DNA of 45,492 nt from a virus: positions 1 through 45,492 of the IMG/VR virus record IMGVR_UViG_3300020377_000009; one strand, 5' to 3'. The notes under the pieces were generated by a model. That model ran no database searches. It was not told the origin of the DNA and saw nothing but the letters and a program-made list of their open reading frames with translations. A program made the translations under genes and the position numbers. Within the stretch, counting starts at the first letter, position 1; each line of letters starts with the position of its first letter. Positions 14,963-22,105 of this stretch are shown one piece after another.

Positions 14963-15489
14963 TGCCTACTGATATAGCTTACGATCAAGTCAAGCTATAT
15001 AATTATTTTAAGCAGTTAAGCACTTCTATGCTCGAAGACTCTCCGGTTACTTATCGCGAAATGTTTCCAGACTTTACTGGCAATACGATCAGCGAGCTCA
15101 AGCAGTGGCTTAAAGAAAACGGAAAGAGTAGTCATAGGAGAACTGACATTATAGCATACCCAGATGTTAATCATGAATCAGTTAAGCCCGTAATGGATCA
15201 GATCCGAGAAAAGAATTGGACTACTGGAATCGTAGCATTCTTCATGCAGAAAAAAGGAGAAGACGTAGCAGAACACTCTGACTATCCGTACAGGAAAGGA
15301 TCTCTTCTGATGCTTCCAATAATCCATGATGAGTTTCAACCTACAAACGCCGTAACCTATTACACGGAAGGTGAAAGCTATCGAGTTACCGAACCATGTA
15401 TAATGGACGTCATGAAAAAACATGGAGTCAAGAACATCGACGGTGACAGGCTGATGTTACATATTGAACTTCCGGAGATGACACTATGA
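14938..15489 (+). CDS. Aspartyl-hydroxylase-like 2-oxoglutarate oxygenase
   Basis: 183 residues from the ATG at 14938. A GTG at 14962 overlapping the upstream stop (TAGTG) is an equally plausible start and would remove eight residues. A cupin-like core is visible: AEHSDYPYRKGSLLMLPI with H113-x-D115, then a strand around TYYTEGESYRV, then KKHGVKNIDGDRLMLHIEL with H162 and R171. The spacing resembles aspartyl/asparaginyl hydroxylases (HxD, later H-x3-N with R-x2-LHI). The substrate is unknown. It overlaps the next gene by 4 nt (ATGA). Confidence 0.6.
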   Translation: MEGRNLGLVPTDIAYDQVKLYNYFKQLSTSMLEDSPVTYREMFPDFTGNTISELKQWLKENGKSSHRRTDIIAYPDVNHESVKPVMDQIREKNWTTGIVAFFMQKKGEDVAEHSDYPYRKGSLLMLPIIHDEFQPTNAVTYYTEGESYRVTEPCIMDVMKKHGVKNIDGDRLMLHIELPEMTL

Positions 15490-16154
15490 GATGGTTCGAA
15501 AGACTCAGGGACGAGCTTCTCGAGAAGGGACTCGTTAAAGTCAAGCTCAAAGACTTAAAGCTCGAAGAGTTTGAAGAGATCAGTGAAAGCCTAGGTAAGA
15601 ATCTTGTTACGAGCAAGCACGTACTCAACGAAAAACGTACGGTACAGGAACTCAGCAACAACGGATTGTTTGGAGACGGTGATGTGGAATGGCACCACGA
15701 CTGGAGCTACGGAAGGGGAAACTACTTTGGTACAATCCTCTATAATGTCAAGAACGCTCACTTGTCTCCGACTTGGTTCTGCGATATGAGTAAAGCACCA
15801 AAAGAACTCAAGGACCAGTTCCGAGGAGCCTGCGGTACCTACGCTCCACCACAACATCTTCACGAAACATGCTTTACACCGAAGCAACTTCGGATTCTGG
15901 AAAAACAGAAGATATCTCGAGATTTTGTTATCAAACACCATGTAACCGGAGAGGAGATCTTATACTGTTCCTTCGGCACGATCGGTGATCATGACTGGGA
16001 CATCAGACCGATACGCAGATGGGTGGAAGAGAATGCCGTCATGCATGAATGGGAGGAAGATGACCTGTTGATATGGGATAACCTCAAGATGAATCACAAG
16101 AGAGTCGCTTTCGAGGGTGAAAGACTCTTATGGAGATCTCAGTTTATTATATGA
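15486..16154 (+). CDS. TauD-family Fe(II)/2-oxoglutarate oxygenase, intact triad
   Basis: 222 residues. VEWHHDWSYG gives the HxD motif (H70-x-D72). The distal MNHKRVAFEGERLLWRSQFI gives H204 and R217, with the same 13-residue spacing as in the HxA paralogue at 14117. LLIWDNLKMNH is the usual strand before the distal His. Length is slightly under the TauD norm of about 280. The gene is GC-rich compared with the structural genes (33 of 60 bases at 15661-15720), a sign of separate ancestry. Its 3' end overlaps the convergent kinase-like gene by 27 nt. Confidence 0.75.
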   Translation: MRWFERLRDELLEKGLVKVKLKDLKLEEFEEISESLGKNLVTSKHVLNEKRTVQELSNNGLFGDGDVEWHHDWSYGRGNYFGTILYNVKNAHLSPTWFCDMSKAPKELKDQFRGACGTYAPPQHLHETCFTPKQLRILEKQKISRDFVIKHHVTGEEILYCSFGTIGDHDWDIRPIRRWVEENAVMHEWEEDDLLIWDNLKMNHKRVAFEGERLLWRSQFII

Positions 16155-16682
16155 TCGATTATCGTAGTTGATCTCAGTCTCGGTATCTTGAATCATAAGA
16201 TCATACCACCCTCTCCTCTCACACTTACCGTTCCACTTCTCTACTCTCGTTGTTCTCATAGGAAAGTATCCATAGGAGTCTAAGTCTATCACATAGACCG
16301 GAGCAGTTCCATTTCCTATTCCTTCATGATATGTATCCACCACAAAATTCGCGGGGCTCACATCGATGATCGTCCATGGATTCTCTCGCTCGAGGAGGAC
16401 TTTTTTTACTATCGGTACGTATTCTTTCATGAGCTGCCGGCCCTTGATATACTCGGCCTGATAAGTTACTTCAATACCATTGACCTCATACTCAAAATAC
16501 GGAATTTTAATCTGGTCTCCGAAATGATCGTCTTTCAGTCGCTTCAGTCTGTCGCCCGTATTTACAGCATGCTCCTCATCTTCATAGGTCGTCGTCTTTA
16601 TAATAGAGAAAGAGACGAGTCTCGACCCCGCACCGTCTGCCCAGACCTTTTGATGAAAATTATGCTGTGGAAACTGTGACAT
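16128..16682 (-). CDS. Protein/sugar kinase-like protein
   Basis: 184 residues. IIDVSPANFVVD (D107, N112) resembles the catalytic loop of kinase-fold enzymes (DxxxxN), and VYVIDLDSYG (D133, D135) resembles the metal-binding DFG/DFD strand. The N-terminal lobe is short (SRLVSFSIIKTT), with no glycine-rich loop, so it may be a compact or atypical kinase such as those acting on lipopolysaccharide sugars. No good ribosome-binding site precedes the ATG. It converges with the oxygenase operon, the two stop regions overlapping. The substrate is unknown. Confidence 0.5.
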   Translation of the reverse strand: MSQFPQHNFHQKVWADGAGSRLVSFSIIKTTTYEDEEHAVNTGDRLKRLKDDHFGDQIKIPYFEYEVNGIEVTYQAEYIKGRQLMKEYVPIVKKVLLERENPWTIIDVSPANFVVDTYHEGIGNGTAPVYVIDLDSYGYFPMRTTRVEKWNGKCERRGWYDLMIQDTETEINYDNRSYNKLRSP

Positions 16683-16709
16683 ATTTGTAACACTCTGGCG
16701 ATAAAATAC

Positions 16710-16731
16710 AAAAAAATGCAGTAGACTGCAG
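16710..16731 (-). terminator. Possible rho-independent terminator, minus strand
   Basis: On the minus strand TGCAGTCTACTGCA forms a short hairpin followed directly by seven T. It would end leftward transcripts coming from the genes at 17197 onward, just before the kinase-like gene. The stem is only 5-6 bp, so it may leak. Confidence 0.4.
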
Positions 16732-16739
16732 ATTAATGG

Positions 16740-16768
16740 TGTACATTCCTTTCAATATATGGTATATT
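16740..16768 (+). promoter_or_regulatory. Early-type promoter of the small ORF-tRNA unit
   Basis: TGTACA, a 17-nt spacer and TATATT. Shared sequence with the promoter at 12591 includes TACATTC at the -35 side and TATGGTATA into the -10, in the same register. It lies 34 nt before the small ORF at 16803. Confidence 0.55.
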
Positions 16769-16802
16769 ATATCTATAAACAATAATAAAAGATGGAGAAA
16801 AC

Positions 16803-16982
16803 ATGAAAGATATATTTGATTATAACAACGTAAAAGGGATCTTGGCAGGAATGTCTGATCAGCAACTCTCAACTCTAGCTGAAAAGCTAGTAGAGCAGTT
16901 CCCCAAGACTGCCGATTACTTCTCCTCTTATCTAGAGGCCCACCTTCAGGACAAGGTTGTCCGTGAAAACGAGTCTGCCTAG
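16803..16982 (+). CDS. 59-residue helical hypothetical protein
   Basis: 59 residues starting MKDIFDYNNVKGILAGMSDQ, mostly helical (QLSTLAEKLVEQFPKTADYF) and ending ENESA. A GGAG ribosome-binding sequence lies 6 nt upstream, and it has its own promoter. It contains no cysteine and no signal peptide. Its function is unknown. It lies alone on the plus strand directly ahead of the tRNA (13 nt), so the two are probably one transcript. It is too small to show up in a length-filtered ORF search. Confidence 0.65.
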   Translation: MKDIFDYNNVKGILAGMSDQQLSTLAEKLVEQFPKTADYFSSYLEAHLQDKVVRENESA

Positions 16983-16994
16983 GGAGCAGACAAA

Positions 16995-17070
16995 GCCTTC
17001 GTAGCTCAGGGGATAGAGCAACGGTCTTCTAAACCGTGGGTCAGAGGTTCGAATCCTCTCGAAGGCACCA
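16995..17070 (+). tRNA. tRNA-Arg (anticodon TCT)
   Basis: A complete 76-nt cloverleaf. Acceptor GCCTTCG pairs with CGAAGGC, the D stem is GCTC/GAGC, and the anticodon stem ACGGT/ACCGT encloses the loop CTTCTAA (anticodon TCT). The T arm is AGAGG-TTCGAAT-CCTCT, the discriminator is A, and CCA is encoded. It reads AGA codons, which are common in these AT-rich phage genes. Phage tRNAs are thought to supplement host supply when codon use differs. Confidence 0.95.
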
Positions 17071-17109
17071 ACTCTCGTGAAAAAAATTTCTGGAAAAAAA
17101 ATTTTATAG

Positions 17110-17180
17110 CAAATCTCTGAGGTCCTCAGCACACATAGGACTATACAGCCGTCCCCGAGCGGTGCTGCCGTACACCCGAT
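17110..17180. other. GC-rich stretch with hairpin potential, no gene
   Basis: Between the tRNA and the convergent gene ending at 17197. It contains CTGAGGTCCTCAG-type dyads near 17117-17130 and CAGCCG...CGGTGCTG near 17149-17170. It could be a processed RNA, a decayed second tRNA or a terminator region. No full cloverleaf or T-tract terminator was found. Confidence 0.3.
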
Positions 17181-17196
17181 ATAAAGGGACCAATGA

Positions 17197-17502
17197 CTAT
17201 ACTTCACCCTCTTCTTTTATCTCTAAAGTATCCATAGTCGCGATCTTAGTAGTATCACCGCCGTGAATAGCATGTAACTCAGCGCGAAACTCTTCTCTCT
17301 TCTCCTTAGATACAAAGACAATAGTGTCCTCTACATGAGTCTCTGTTATATCTTTCCTATTGTACTCAGTGATCCAATCATTAGCGACATACTTATTAAA
17401 GACGTCGATCGCAGTCTGCCCGTCTGCCTTACTCTGATCTAATACATTAGTACTATCCTTCAGGCTGTCTCCCTTTATCTCTATAACCATTTGATATGCC
17501 AT
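17197..17502 (-). CDS. Hypothetical protein
   Basis: 101 residues, mixed alpha/beta (MVIEIKGDSLKDSTNVLDQS near the N-terminus, TIVFVSKEKREEFRAELHAI later), acidic C-terminus. No known motif is seen. It follows the Asp-hydroxylase-like gene by 3 nt and ends the leftward operon. No function can be given. Confidence 0.55.
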   Translation of the reverse strand: MAYQMVIEIKGDSLKDSTNVLDQSKADGQTAIDVFNKYVANDWITEYNRKDITETHVEDTIVFVSKEKREEFRAELHAIHGGDTTKIATMDTLEIKEEGEV

Positions 17503-17505
17503 TAT

Positions 17506-18126
17506 CTACCTCCACTGCATATTCTTTAATAGGGTCTCTACAGTACTCTCGTTGACCGCTACATTCATTACTAGAAATAGAGACGGATAGCAAGAGAATA
17601 CTGTGTGCTCTATACATGTATTTATAAAGTAAGCACGGCCGTGTTCGAAATGTAATACCTCCCTATCCAGCATAAAGAAGGTCGAGGGTGGATTGCAATC
17701 CTTTATAGGTATAAACAACCTCATGTTATTAACCTCCGCCTGACGGTCATCTCGATGAGGCGGGAAGTGGCCTCCTTTACCCATCCTTATAAAATGAGAC
17801 CGCCCTACGTGTCCCTTGAACGGCTCTAGAAACTCCTTTACTATAGGTGCTACTATAGTCTCCTTATTAAAAGAGTGTTCACCGAGCCTCACCTGGTGCT
17901 TTATACAGTACTCCCTTATAGAATCTAAGTCCGGGATCCCTGATAATCCGCCGTCTAAGGAGGTAACACTCAACCCCTCACGGGCCACTTTTTTGCGAGG
18001 GTTATAGGGCTTCCATTCTTGCGAAAAAGTTTCAAGATTTTCTTGGATTTTTTGAGGGTCCATGTAGAGGGCCGTTGGAAATTTTTGACCATACTGTAAT
18101 ATACTAGTATAGAGGTTATTATTCAT
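17506..18126 (-). CDS. Aspartyl/asparaginyl hydroxylase-like oxygenase
   Basis: 206 residues. The core shows GKGGHFPPHRDD with the HxD iron motif (H124-R125-D126), NMRLFIPI with R136, and INTCIEHTVFS with the distal H174. The order and spacing fit the aspartyl/asparaginyl beta-hydroxylase branch of Fe(II)/2-oxoglutarate oxygenases. The N-terminal 100 residues are not recognised. It overlaps the radical SAM/SPASM gene upstream by 8 nt, and co-occurrence suggests they act on one substrate. It is the second Asp-hydroxylase-like protein in the island. Confidence 0.65.
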   Translation of the reverse strand: MNNNLYTSILQYGQKFPTALYMDPQKIQENLETFSQEWKPYNPRKKVAREGLSVTSLDGGLSGIPDLDSIREYCIKHQVRLGEHSFNKETIVAPIVKEFLEPFKGHVGRSHFIRMGKGGHFPPHRDDRQAEVNNMRLFIPIKDCNPPSTFFMLDREVLHFEHGRAYFINTCIEHTVFSCYPSLFLVMNVAVNESTVETLLKNMQWR

Positions 18127-18748
18127 CTGTTATTCCTTCTTTATTAGCTACGATATACTCTCCTGCATCTTGTTGTCGAGTACTATTACCGTGTTCTGTC
18201 CATCCTTCATATTTAAGATCATCTGGACGTGCATTACTGCAATGATCTCTACATGGAGACGGTATAGTACTATAAGATCTCCATGATTCTGTTATTTTTT
18301 CATTAAAGAGAGGGTCTTTGATGATCTCTTTGATAGGTCTTTTCTCTACATTAAAGTCATCAAGCCTGTCTACATACTCCTGCATCTGTGGTATACTATT
18401 CACGAGCTTTTGGAATTGAAACGGGCCGCCTCCGAGACGGAACATCTCCTCAAAATATGTAGTGCTCCAGAAGCAGCATGGAAAAGCCTGACCGTGTGGA
18501 TCGATTGATACTATACCGCGGTTAGCCCAGTCACAGGACACTTGAATTTTTTTCTTGCCCTTGATCCATCTCTTCTTCAGAGCGATATCATGCTCTTTCA
18601 AGATCCTCTTTTTATTTTTACCCTGATAGTGTTTCGGCGATTTCATATGTGCTCTTCCTGAGTATTGCTTGCTGTCCGTTCTCGTCTTTAAATCGAAATT
18701 CCATACCTCCGTCATGACCAAACTTTCGGTTGGACTTCTGAAAGTCAA
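18119..18748 (-). CDS. Radical SAM enzyme, C-terminal (SPASM-like) part, +1 frame
   Basis: The open frame is 209 codons, but only its part below about 18660 looks like the continuation of the radical SAM gene upstream. It holds VSCDWANRGIVSIDPHGQAF followed by PCCFWS and, further on, IPSPCRDHCS, cysteines placed as in SPASM domains that carry extra 4Fe-4S clusters. There is no convincing own start or ribosome-binding site. Fusion through a +1 shift, for example at GGG-TAA-AAA around 18616-18622, would give one protein of about 400 residues, the usual size for radical SAM/SPASM enzymes. A sequence error or a true gene break is also possible. Confidence 0.6.
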   Translation of the reverse strand: MTFRSPTESLVMTEVWNFDLKTRTDSKQYSGRAHMKSPKHYQGKNKKRILKEHDIALKKRWIKGKKKIQVSCDWANRGIVSIDPHGQAFPCCFWSTTYFEEMFRLGGGPFQFQKLVNSIPQMQEYVDRLDDFNVEKRPIKEIIKDPLFNEKITESWRSYSTIPSPCRDHCSNARPDDLKYEGWTEHGNSTRQQDAGEYIVANKEGITDE

Positions 18749-19322
18749 TCTCTCGAGCTCCCTTCTCGAGTGCCAGATCTCTTATCTCCTTGAGGTATTT
18801 TTCATTATGTTCAAACACGATACAGTGTGCTCGAGCCATGCCGCCACCGAGAGTAAATGATTCCATGTTCTCGAGTACCTTATCGAGCTCCGTCTTCCTT
18901 CGGTATCTTGCATGCATCTCGTTGTCGATACCGTCTATGTCAAATGTAATCTTCGAGAATACATCATACTCGTTCATGTTTCTTCCGAGTGTATACCACC
19001 ACATCGGCTCTCTCAGGCTGCCGTTTGTGTTGAGAGAGATCTCAACATCATTCTCGAGGAAGTAGTATATGATCTTGTCTATGTCTTTGACCATCATTGG
19101 GTCACCCCAAGTACCGCATATTGTGGCCTTGAAGATGTTCGAGCCGGGTGGATACGCTCTCTTGACACGATCGAGATTCCACATGACGTTAGGTATCCAT
19201 ACGTTTTTGTTCAATCCGCCGGCATACCAGTTGGTGCGATTGCACTGAGGGCAGCCCGCGTTACAGTATGTACTCAAATCGAGATACACCGTAAGCTTCT
19301 CAATGTCCCTATATAATGTCAT
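18618..19322 (-). CDS. Radical SAM enzyme, N-terminal part (frameshifted gene)
   Basis: About 234 residues from the ATG at 19322 (an in-frame ATG 12 nt upstream exists). LSTYCNAGCPQCNRTN is the radical SAM C-x3-C-x2-C motif, followed by TICGTWGDPMM in place of GGEP and SLNTNGSLRE. This matches radical SAM/SPASM proteins that need a C-terminal cluster domain, which lies in the next frame (18119). Here the frame ends at GGG TAA. The N-terminal part overlaps the two-domain glycosyltransferase gene by 14 nt. The substrate is unknown. Confidence 0.75.
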   Translation of the reverse strand: MTLYRDIEKLTVYLDLSTYCNAGCPQCNRTNWYAGGLNKNVWIPNVMWNLDRVKRAYPPGSNIFKATICGTWGDPMMVKDIDKIIYYFLENDVEISLNTNGSLREPMWWYTLGRNMNEYDVFSKITFDIDGIDNEMHARYRRKTELDKVLENMESFTLGGGMARAHCIVFEHNEKYLKEIRDLALEKGAREIDFQKSNRKFGHDGGMEFRFKDENGQQAILRKSTYEIAETLSG

Positions 19323-21030
19323 CGAACCACTCAAATCGTTTATTCATGACGTGATAGAACGCCGCGTTGGCCTCACGAACCTGTTCTTTATTCTGCTTCC
19401 AGTTTGGACACTGAAAATGCCAGAACTTATTGTCCAGATTCTCACAGTGCACGTTGTTTGACTTGACTCGATACGACATGACGGTCTCATTATCGTACCC
19501 GAATGACTTCTGGATCTGTGGAATATACATGGAAAACTCGTCTTCTCTGAGCTCGGTCATCTTCTTGATCAGTCCCTCAAAATCATTGAAGTAACCGAGC
19601 TCGTCCATTTGCCGCCGTGAGGCACCAAATATTCCGGTATTATATACATCATTCTCACCCTCGATATCATCATCCGACAGGAGTGCATGTGTATTCCAGT
19701 ACTTTGCTGACGGTGATCTGTAGTGATATACATAATCTTCACCCTTCCAGTTGCTCAAGTCCAGTGCTTCTTTACTTGCCCAGTCTTTAAGTGTAGCGTC
19801 ATAGTTACAAAAGATCGCGTTCTGACAGTTAAAAGCGTCAAAGAATGATACGTCGGTGTTGACTATTACATCAAAATCCATATAGAGTACGTTATCATAT
19901 TTCTTCGTGAGTTCCTCCATGCACCATATCTTATAGAAATTTACCACATTATATTCACTCATGTCAGTCATGCTCTTCATTGTTGCACGAAATATTTGGT
20001 ATTTCTCATCATTCTGGAACAGTAAATAGTCCGCACCGATGGATCTTGCGTACTCACGCCTGTTGTTTTCCAGCCTGTCAAAGTACTCCAGGAAGTTGAT
20101 TCTGGCCCTCTCGTTCTTATCAATATCGTCACCAGTAAAGTTACCGGCCGGCTGCTGGAGTTCGGGTGGTATCTCTACGTGCAGCGAGTATATGGCGTTT
20201 CTCTTGTTTCGGTAGTACGTGTCAAAGTTTTTATTGATCATGTGTAGGAATTTTGCATCACTTAGGTGCTTCTTGAGGTCCGTTTTTTCCCTCGTAATGG
20301 GGTCACATACAATACGATTGTCTAATCTTGTGTGCCAAGTACGGTCATCATGCTGTATTTCTACCTTACTTTCTATCAACGCCGCGCTAAAAAAAGCCTC
20401 ATTATTGTGTGTAAAATACTCATAGTCACGGCCAATCTTCCTTGCATATCCCTTTCCCTGTATAAAATCGTCTGTCTTTTGTATGTAGCCGGGTAGTTTT
20501 TTCATAAAATTTATCTTCTTTATGACCTTACCTGATCCACCCATGACGGCGGTATTGACTATGTCATTCTCTTTTCCTGACAGCAAGGCCTTCGCCAACA
20601 GATATTTTATTGTAGGTGTACGAGTTGTCTTATACAGCTGGAAATTTTGGTGATGTATGATATCATTCTGGTCTATACACCAGATTTTTTTTGAGAGATC
20701 TACCTCATCAAAAAAATTCTTATCGGTTTTTGGAATGACATCAAAATCGAGATATAAAACATTGTCATATTTTTTACCGAGTTCTTCAAACATATAAATT
20801 TTATAGAGGTTTACGGCATCATATATCGTATTGATCGAAAATTTATGTTGAAATTCTTGGATGTATCCGATCTTATCAAAAAAAATCCACTCGGCACCAC
20901 ATTTTTTTGCATATTCTTGTTTACATTTCAGTAAATCTTGTTTATATTCTAAAAAAGAAAGTAAATTATTTTTTTCTTTAGGCCCTTCAAAATCAGGCTC
21001 TACGAATACACTAAAAATTATATTATTCAT
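19309..21030 (-). CDS. Two-domain glycosyltransferase-like protein
   Basis: 573 residues with two homologous halves, about 1-275 and 280-573. Each has a start of the type FLEY-x(n)-(R/K)xEYAxxxGAxxxxF, then NxYKI(Y/W)xxEEL(G/T)KKYDNVLY(L/M)DFDVI with the DxD-like DFD (D95/D97 and D384/D386), a further (K/S)ENDIVNT or ENDVYNTG-type block, and a closing tryptophan-containing strand. DxD binds the metal and nucleotide sugar in GT-A enzymes. Acceptor and donor are unknown. Base composition rises from about 30% GC at the 5' end to about 50-58% at the 3' end, which suggests joining of two divergent copies. Confidence 0.7.
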   Translation of the reverse strand: MNNIIFSVFVEPDFEGPKEKNNLLSFLEYKQDLLKCKQEYAKKCGAEWIFFDKIGYIQEFQHKFSINTIYDAVNLYKIYMFEELGKKYDNVLYLDFDVIPKTDKNFFDEVDLSKKIWCIDQNDIIHHQNFQLYKTTRTPTIKYLLAKALLSGKENDIVNTAVMGGSGKVIKKINFMKKLPGYIQKTDDFIQGKGYARKIGRDYEYFTHNNEAFFSAALIESKVEIQHDDRTWHTRLDNRIVCDPITREKTDLKKHLSDAKFLHMINKNFDTYYRNKRNAIYSLHVEIPPELQQPAGNFTGDDIDKNERARINFLEYFDRLENNRREYARSIGADYLLFQNDEKYQIFRATMKSMTDMSEYNVVNFYKIWCMEELTKKYDNVLYMDFDVIVNTDVSFFDAFNCQNAIFCNYDATLKDWASKEALDLSNWKGEDYVYHYRSPSAKYWNTHALLSDDDIEGENDVYNTGIFGASRRQMDELGYFNDFEGLIKKMTELREDEFSMYIPQIQKSFGYDNETVMSYRVKSNNVHCENLDNKFWHFQCPNWKQNKEQVREANAAFYHVMNKRFEWFDDII

Positions 21031-21214
21031 CTGGTCTATCTATTACCTTTGGCTTGCAGTATGCAGAATAAGTATATGACTGCACTTTTTGTAGTGGTCT
21101 ATTTATCTTATTTTCATACATCTCACATTTTTGTAGACTACCGTATATAAGTTCTTCATCGCTTATAGTTTCAGCTTGATTCATTATAACTAATACCCAT
21201 ACGAGTGTCTTCAT
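21023..21214 (-). CDS. Small hypothetical, possible secreted peptide
   Basis: 63 residues. The short hydrophobic start MKTLVWVLVIMNQAETISDE could be a signal peptide cut near residue 15. The remainder is polar with two cysteines (C30 and C53). It overlaps the glycosyltransferase gene by 8 nt. No homology is recognised. Confidence 0.45.
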   Translation of the reverse strand: MKTLVWVLVIMNQAETISDEELIYGSLQKCEMYENKINRPLQKVQSYTYSAYCKPKVIDRPDE

Positions 21215-21215
21215 C

Positions 21216-21470
21216 TTATCTCCAAGGTAGCATTGTCATACCGATATAATTTAATCCTATCTCAATTATGACTAACGCGATACCACCACCAATAATCTGC
21301 CAGGCCCACCATTTCCAGCCGGTCAAGCTGTTGGCCCATTTCCTGATCTTTGATTCCTTAGCTTTCTTTTCAAGTCCACTTCTTCTAAATATTTTCTCTG
21401 CCCAATAGTTAGGGTCTAAAATATTTTTTAACATTATCAATGGCCAGAATATTATCTTTAATATTTTCAT
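21216..21470 (-). CDS. Small membrane protein
   Basis: 84 residues. The N-terminus (MKILKIIFWPLIMLKNIL) is hydrophobic and amphipathic. A basic linker (RRSGLEKKAKESKIRKW) follows, then a clear transmembrane segment (WWAWQIIGGGIALVIIEIGL, residues about 53-72) and a short tail. Overlap of 4 nt with the methyltransferase-like gene suggests coupled translation. A membrane anchor for neighbouring glycosyltransferases is a guess; a lysis-related role was considered but nothing specific supports it. Confidence 0.5.
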   Translation of the reverse strand: MKILKIIFWPLIMLKNILDPNYWAEKIFRRSGLEKKAKESKIRKWANSLTGWKWWAWQIIGGGIALVIIEIGLNYIGMTMLPWR

Positions 21471-22105
21471 TTGCCTATTACCATATGTCTGAGATATGGC
21501 CCTTCCTTTCCTTGAAATTCTCTTGACTCATTATAATATACATCATTTAACATACACTGTTCTGCCAACTCATCCGATGTTTCATGTATATTTATGTGCT
21601 CTAATTCTGACTGATTATTATTGCTCTGTGCAATTACAAGAGTATCATCAGGCCTAGCCTTCATCATCTCAAAAAATCTATCTGGTGGAATATGTTCTGA
21701 ACTGGTTGTACATAAAATAGTATACCAGTCTTTATTTTCAAGGTATCTTTGTACACCGTCCATGAGATACCATGATGGTTGTGGATCAAGGTCAGCTACA
21801 AGTCTTTCACCAATAATTTTTGTGTATGGATCGAGATCGCAGTTGTCTATCGTACATTTCGATTCATGTCTTATCATATATGACAACACACCGTACCATG
21901 ATCCTACAATACACATCTTATCTTCATCATCAAGAAGATGTCCTGCCTCATCCATCAGCCATAGCTTGCTTTCAATTTGATTATGATTGACAGAGTCATA
22001 TAGATCTACTATACGAAACAGATCCATTGACTCGTCATACTGAGAGTCTTTGTAGTGTTGATGTCCTACATCAAGCACTTTTCTGTACAGTGATTCCAAA
22101 TTCAT
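21467..22105 (-). CDS. SAM-dependent methyltransferase-like protein
   Basis: 212 residues from the ATG at 22105 (an ATG 12 nt upstream is possible). DKMCIVGSWYGVLSYMI fits the glycine-rich motif I of Rossmann methyltransferases, TIDNCDLDPYT the acidic residue after strand 2, and WYTILCTTSSEH the motif IV region. The C-terminus (NESREFQGKEGPYLRHMVIG) fits a closing beta strand. The N-terminal 50 residues are helical. The target may be a sugar, nucleic acid or protein. It overlaps the glycosyltransferase-like gene upstream by about 35 nt. Confidence 0.6.
   Translation of the reverse strand: MNLESLYRKVLDVGHQHYKDSQYDESMDLFRIVDLYDSVNHNQIESKLWLMDEAGHLLDDEDKMCIVGSWYGVLSYMIRHESKCTIDNCDLDPYTKIIGERLVADLDPQPSWYLMDGVQRYLENKDWYTILCTTSSEHIPPDRFFEMMKARPDDTLVIAQSNNNQSELEHINIHETSDELAEQCMLNDVYYNESREFQGKEGPYLRHMVIGK

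Noticed and set aside
17140-17180. Second tRNA (Ser/Leu-type D arm)
   Set aside because: CCCCGAGCGGTGCTGCC resembles a class II D arm, but no acceptor or anticodon stems could be completed.
16932-17207. 91-residue ORF across the tRNA on the minus strand
   Set aside because: It runs antisense through the complete tRNA-Arg; its protein (with RIRTSDPRFRRPLLYPLSYE) is the familiar false product of an antisense tRNA.
17619-17626. TATAAATA on the minus strand inside the Asp-hydroxylase-like gene
   Set aside because: It is inside coding sequence with no suitable gene start behind it; similar in-gene octamers at 22606 and 26312 were dismissed for the same reason.
21216-21470. Holin
   Set aside because: One transmembrane segment and a basic linker are not enough, and the gene is coupled to a methyltransferase-like gene, not to an endolysin.
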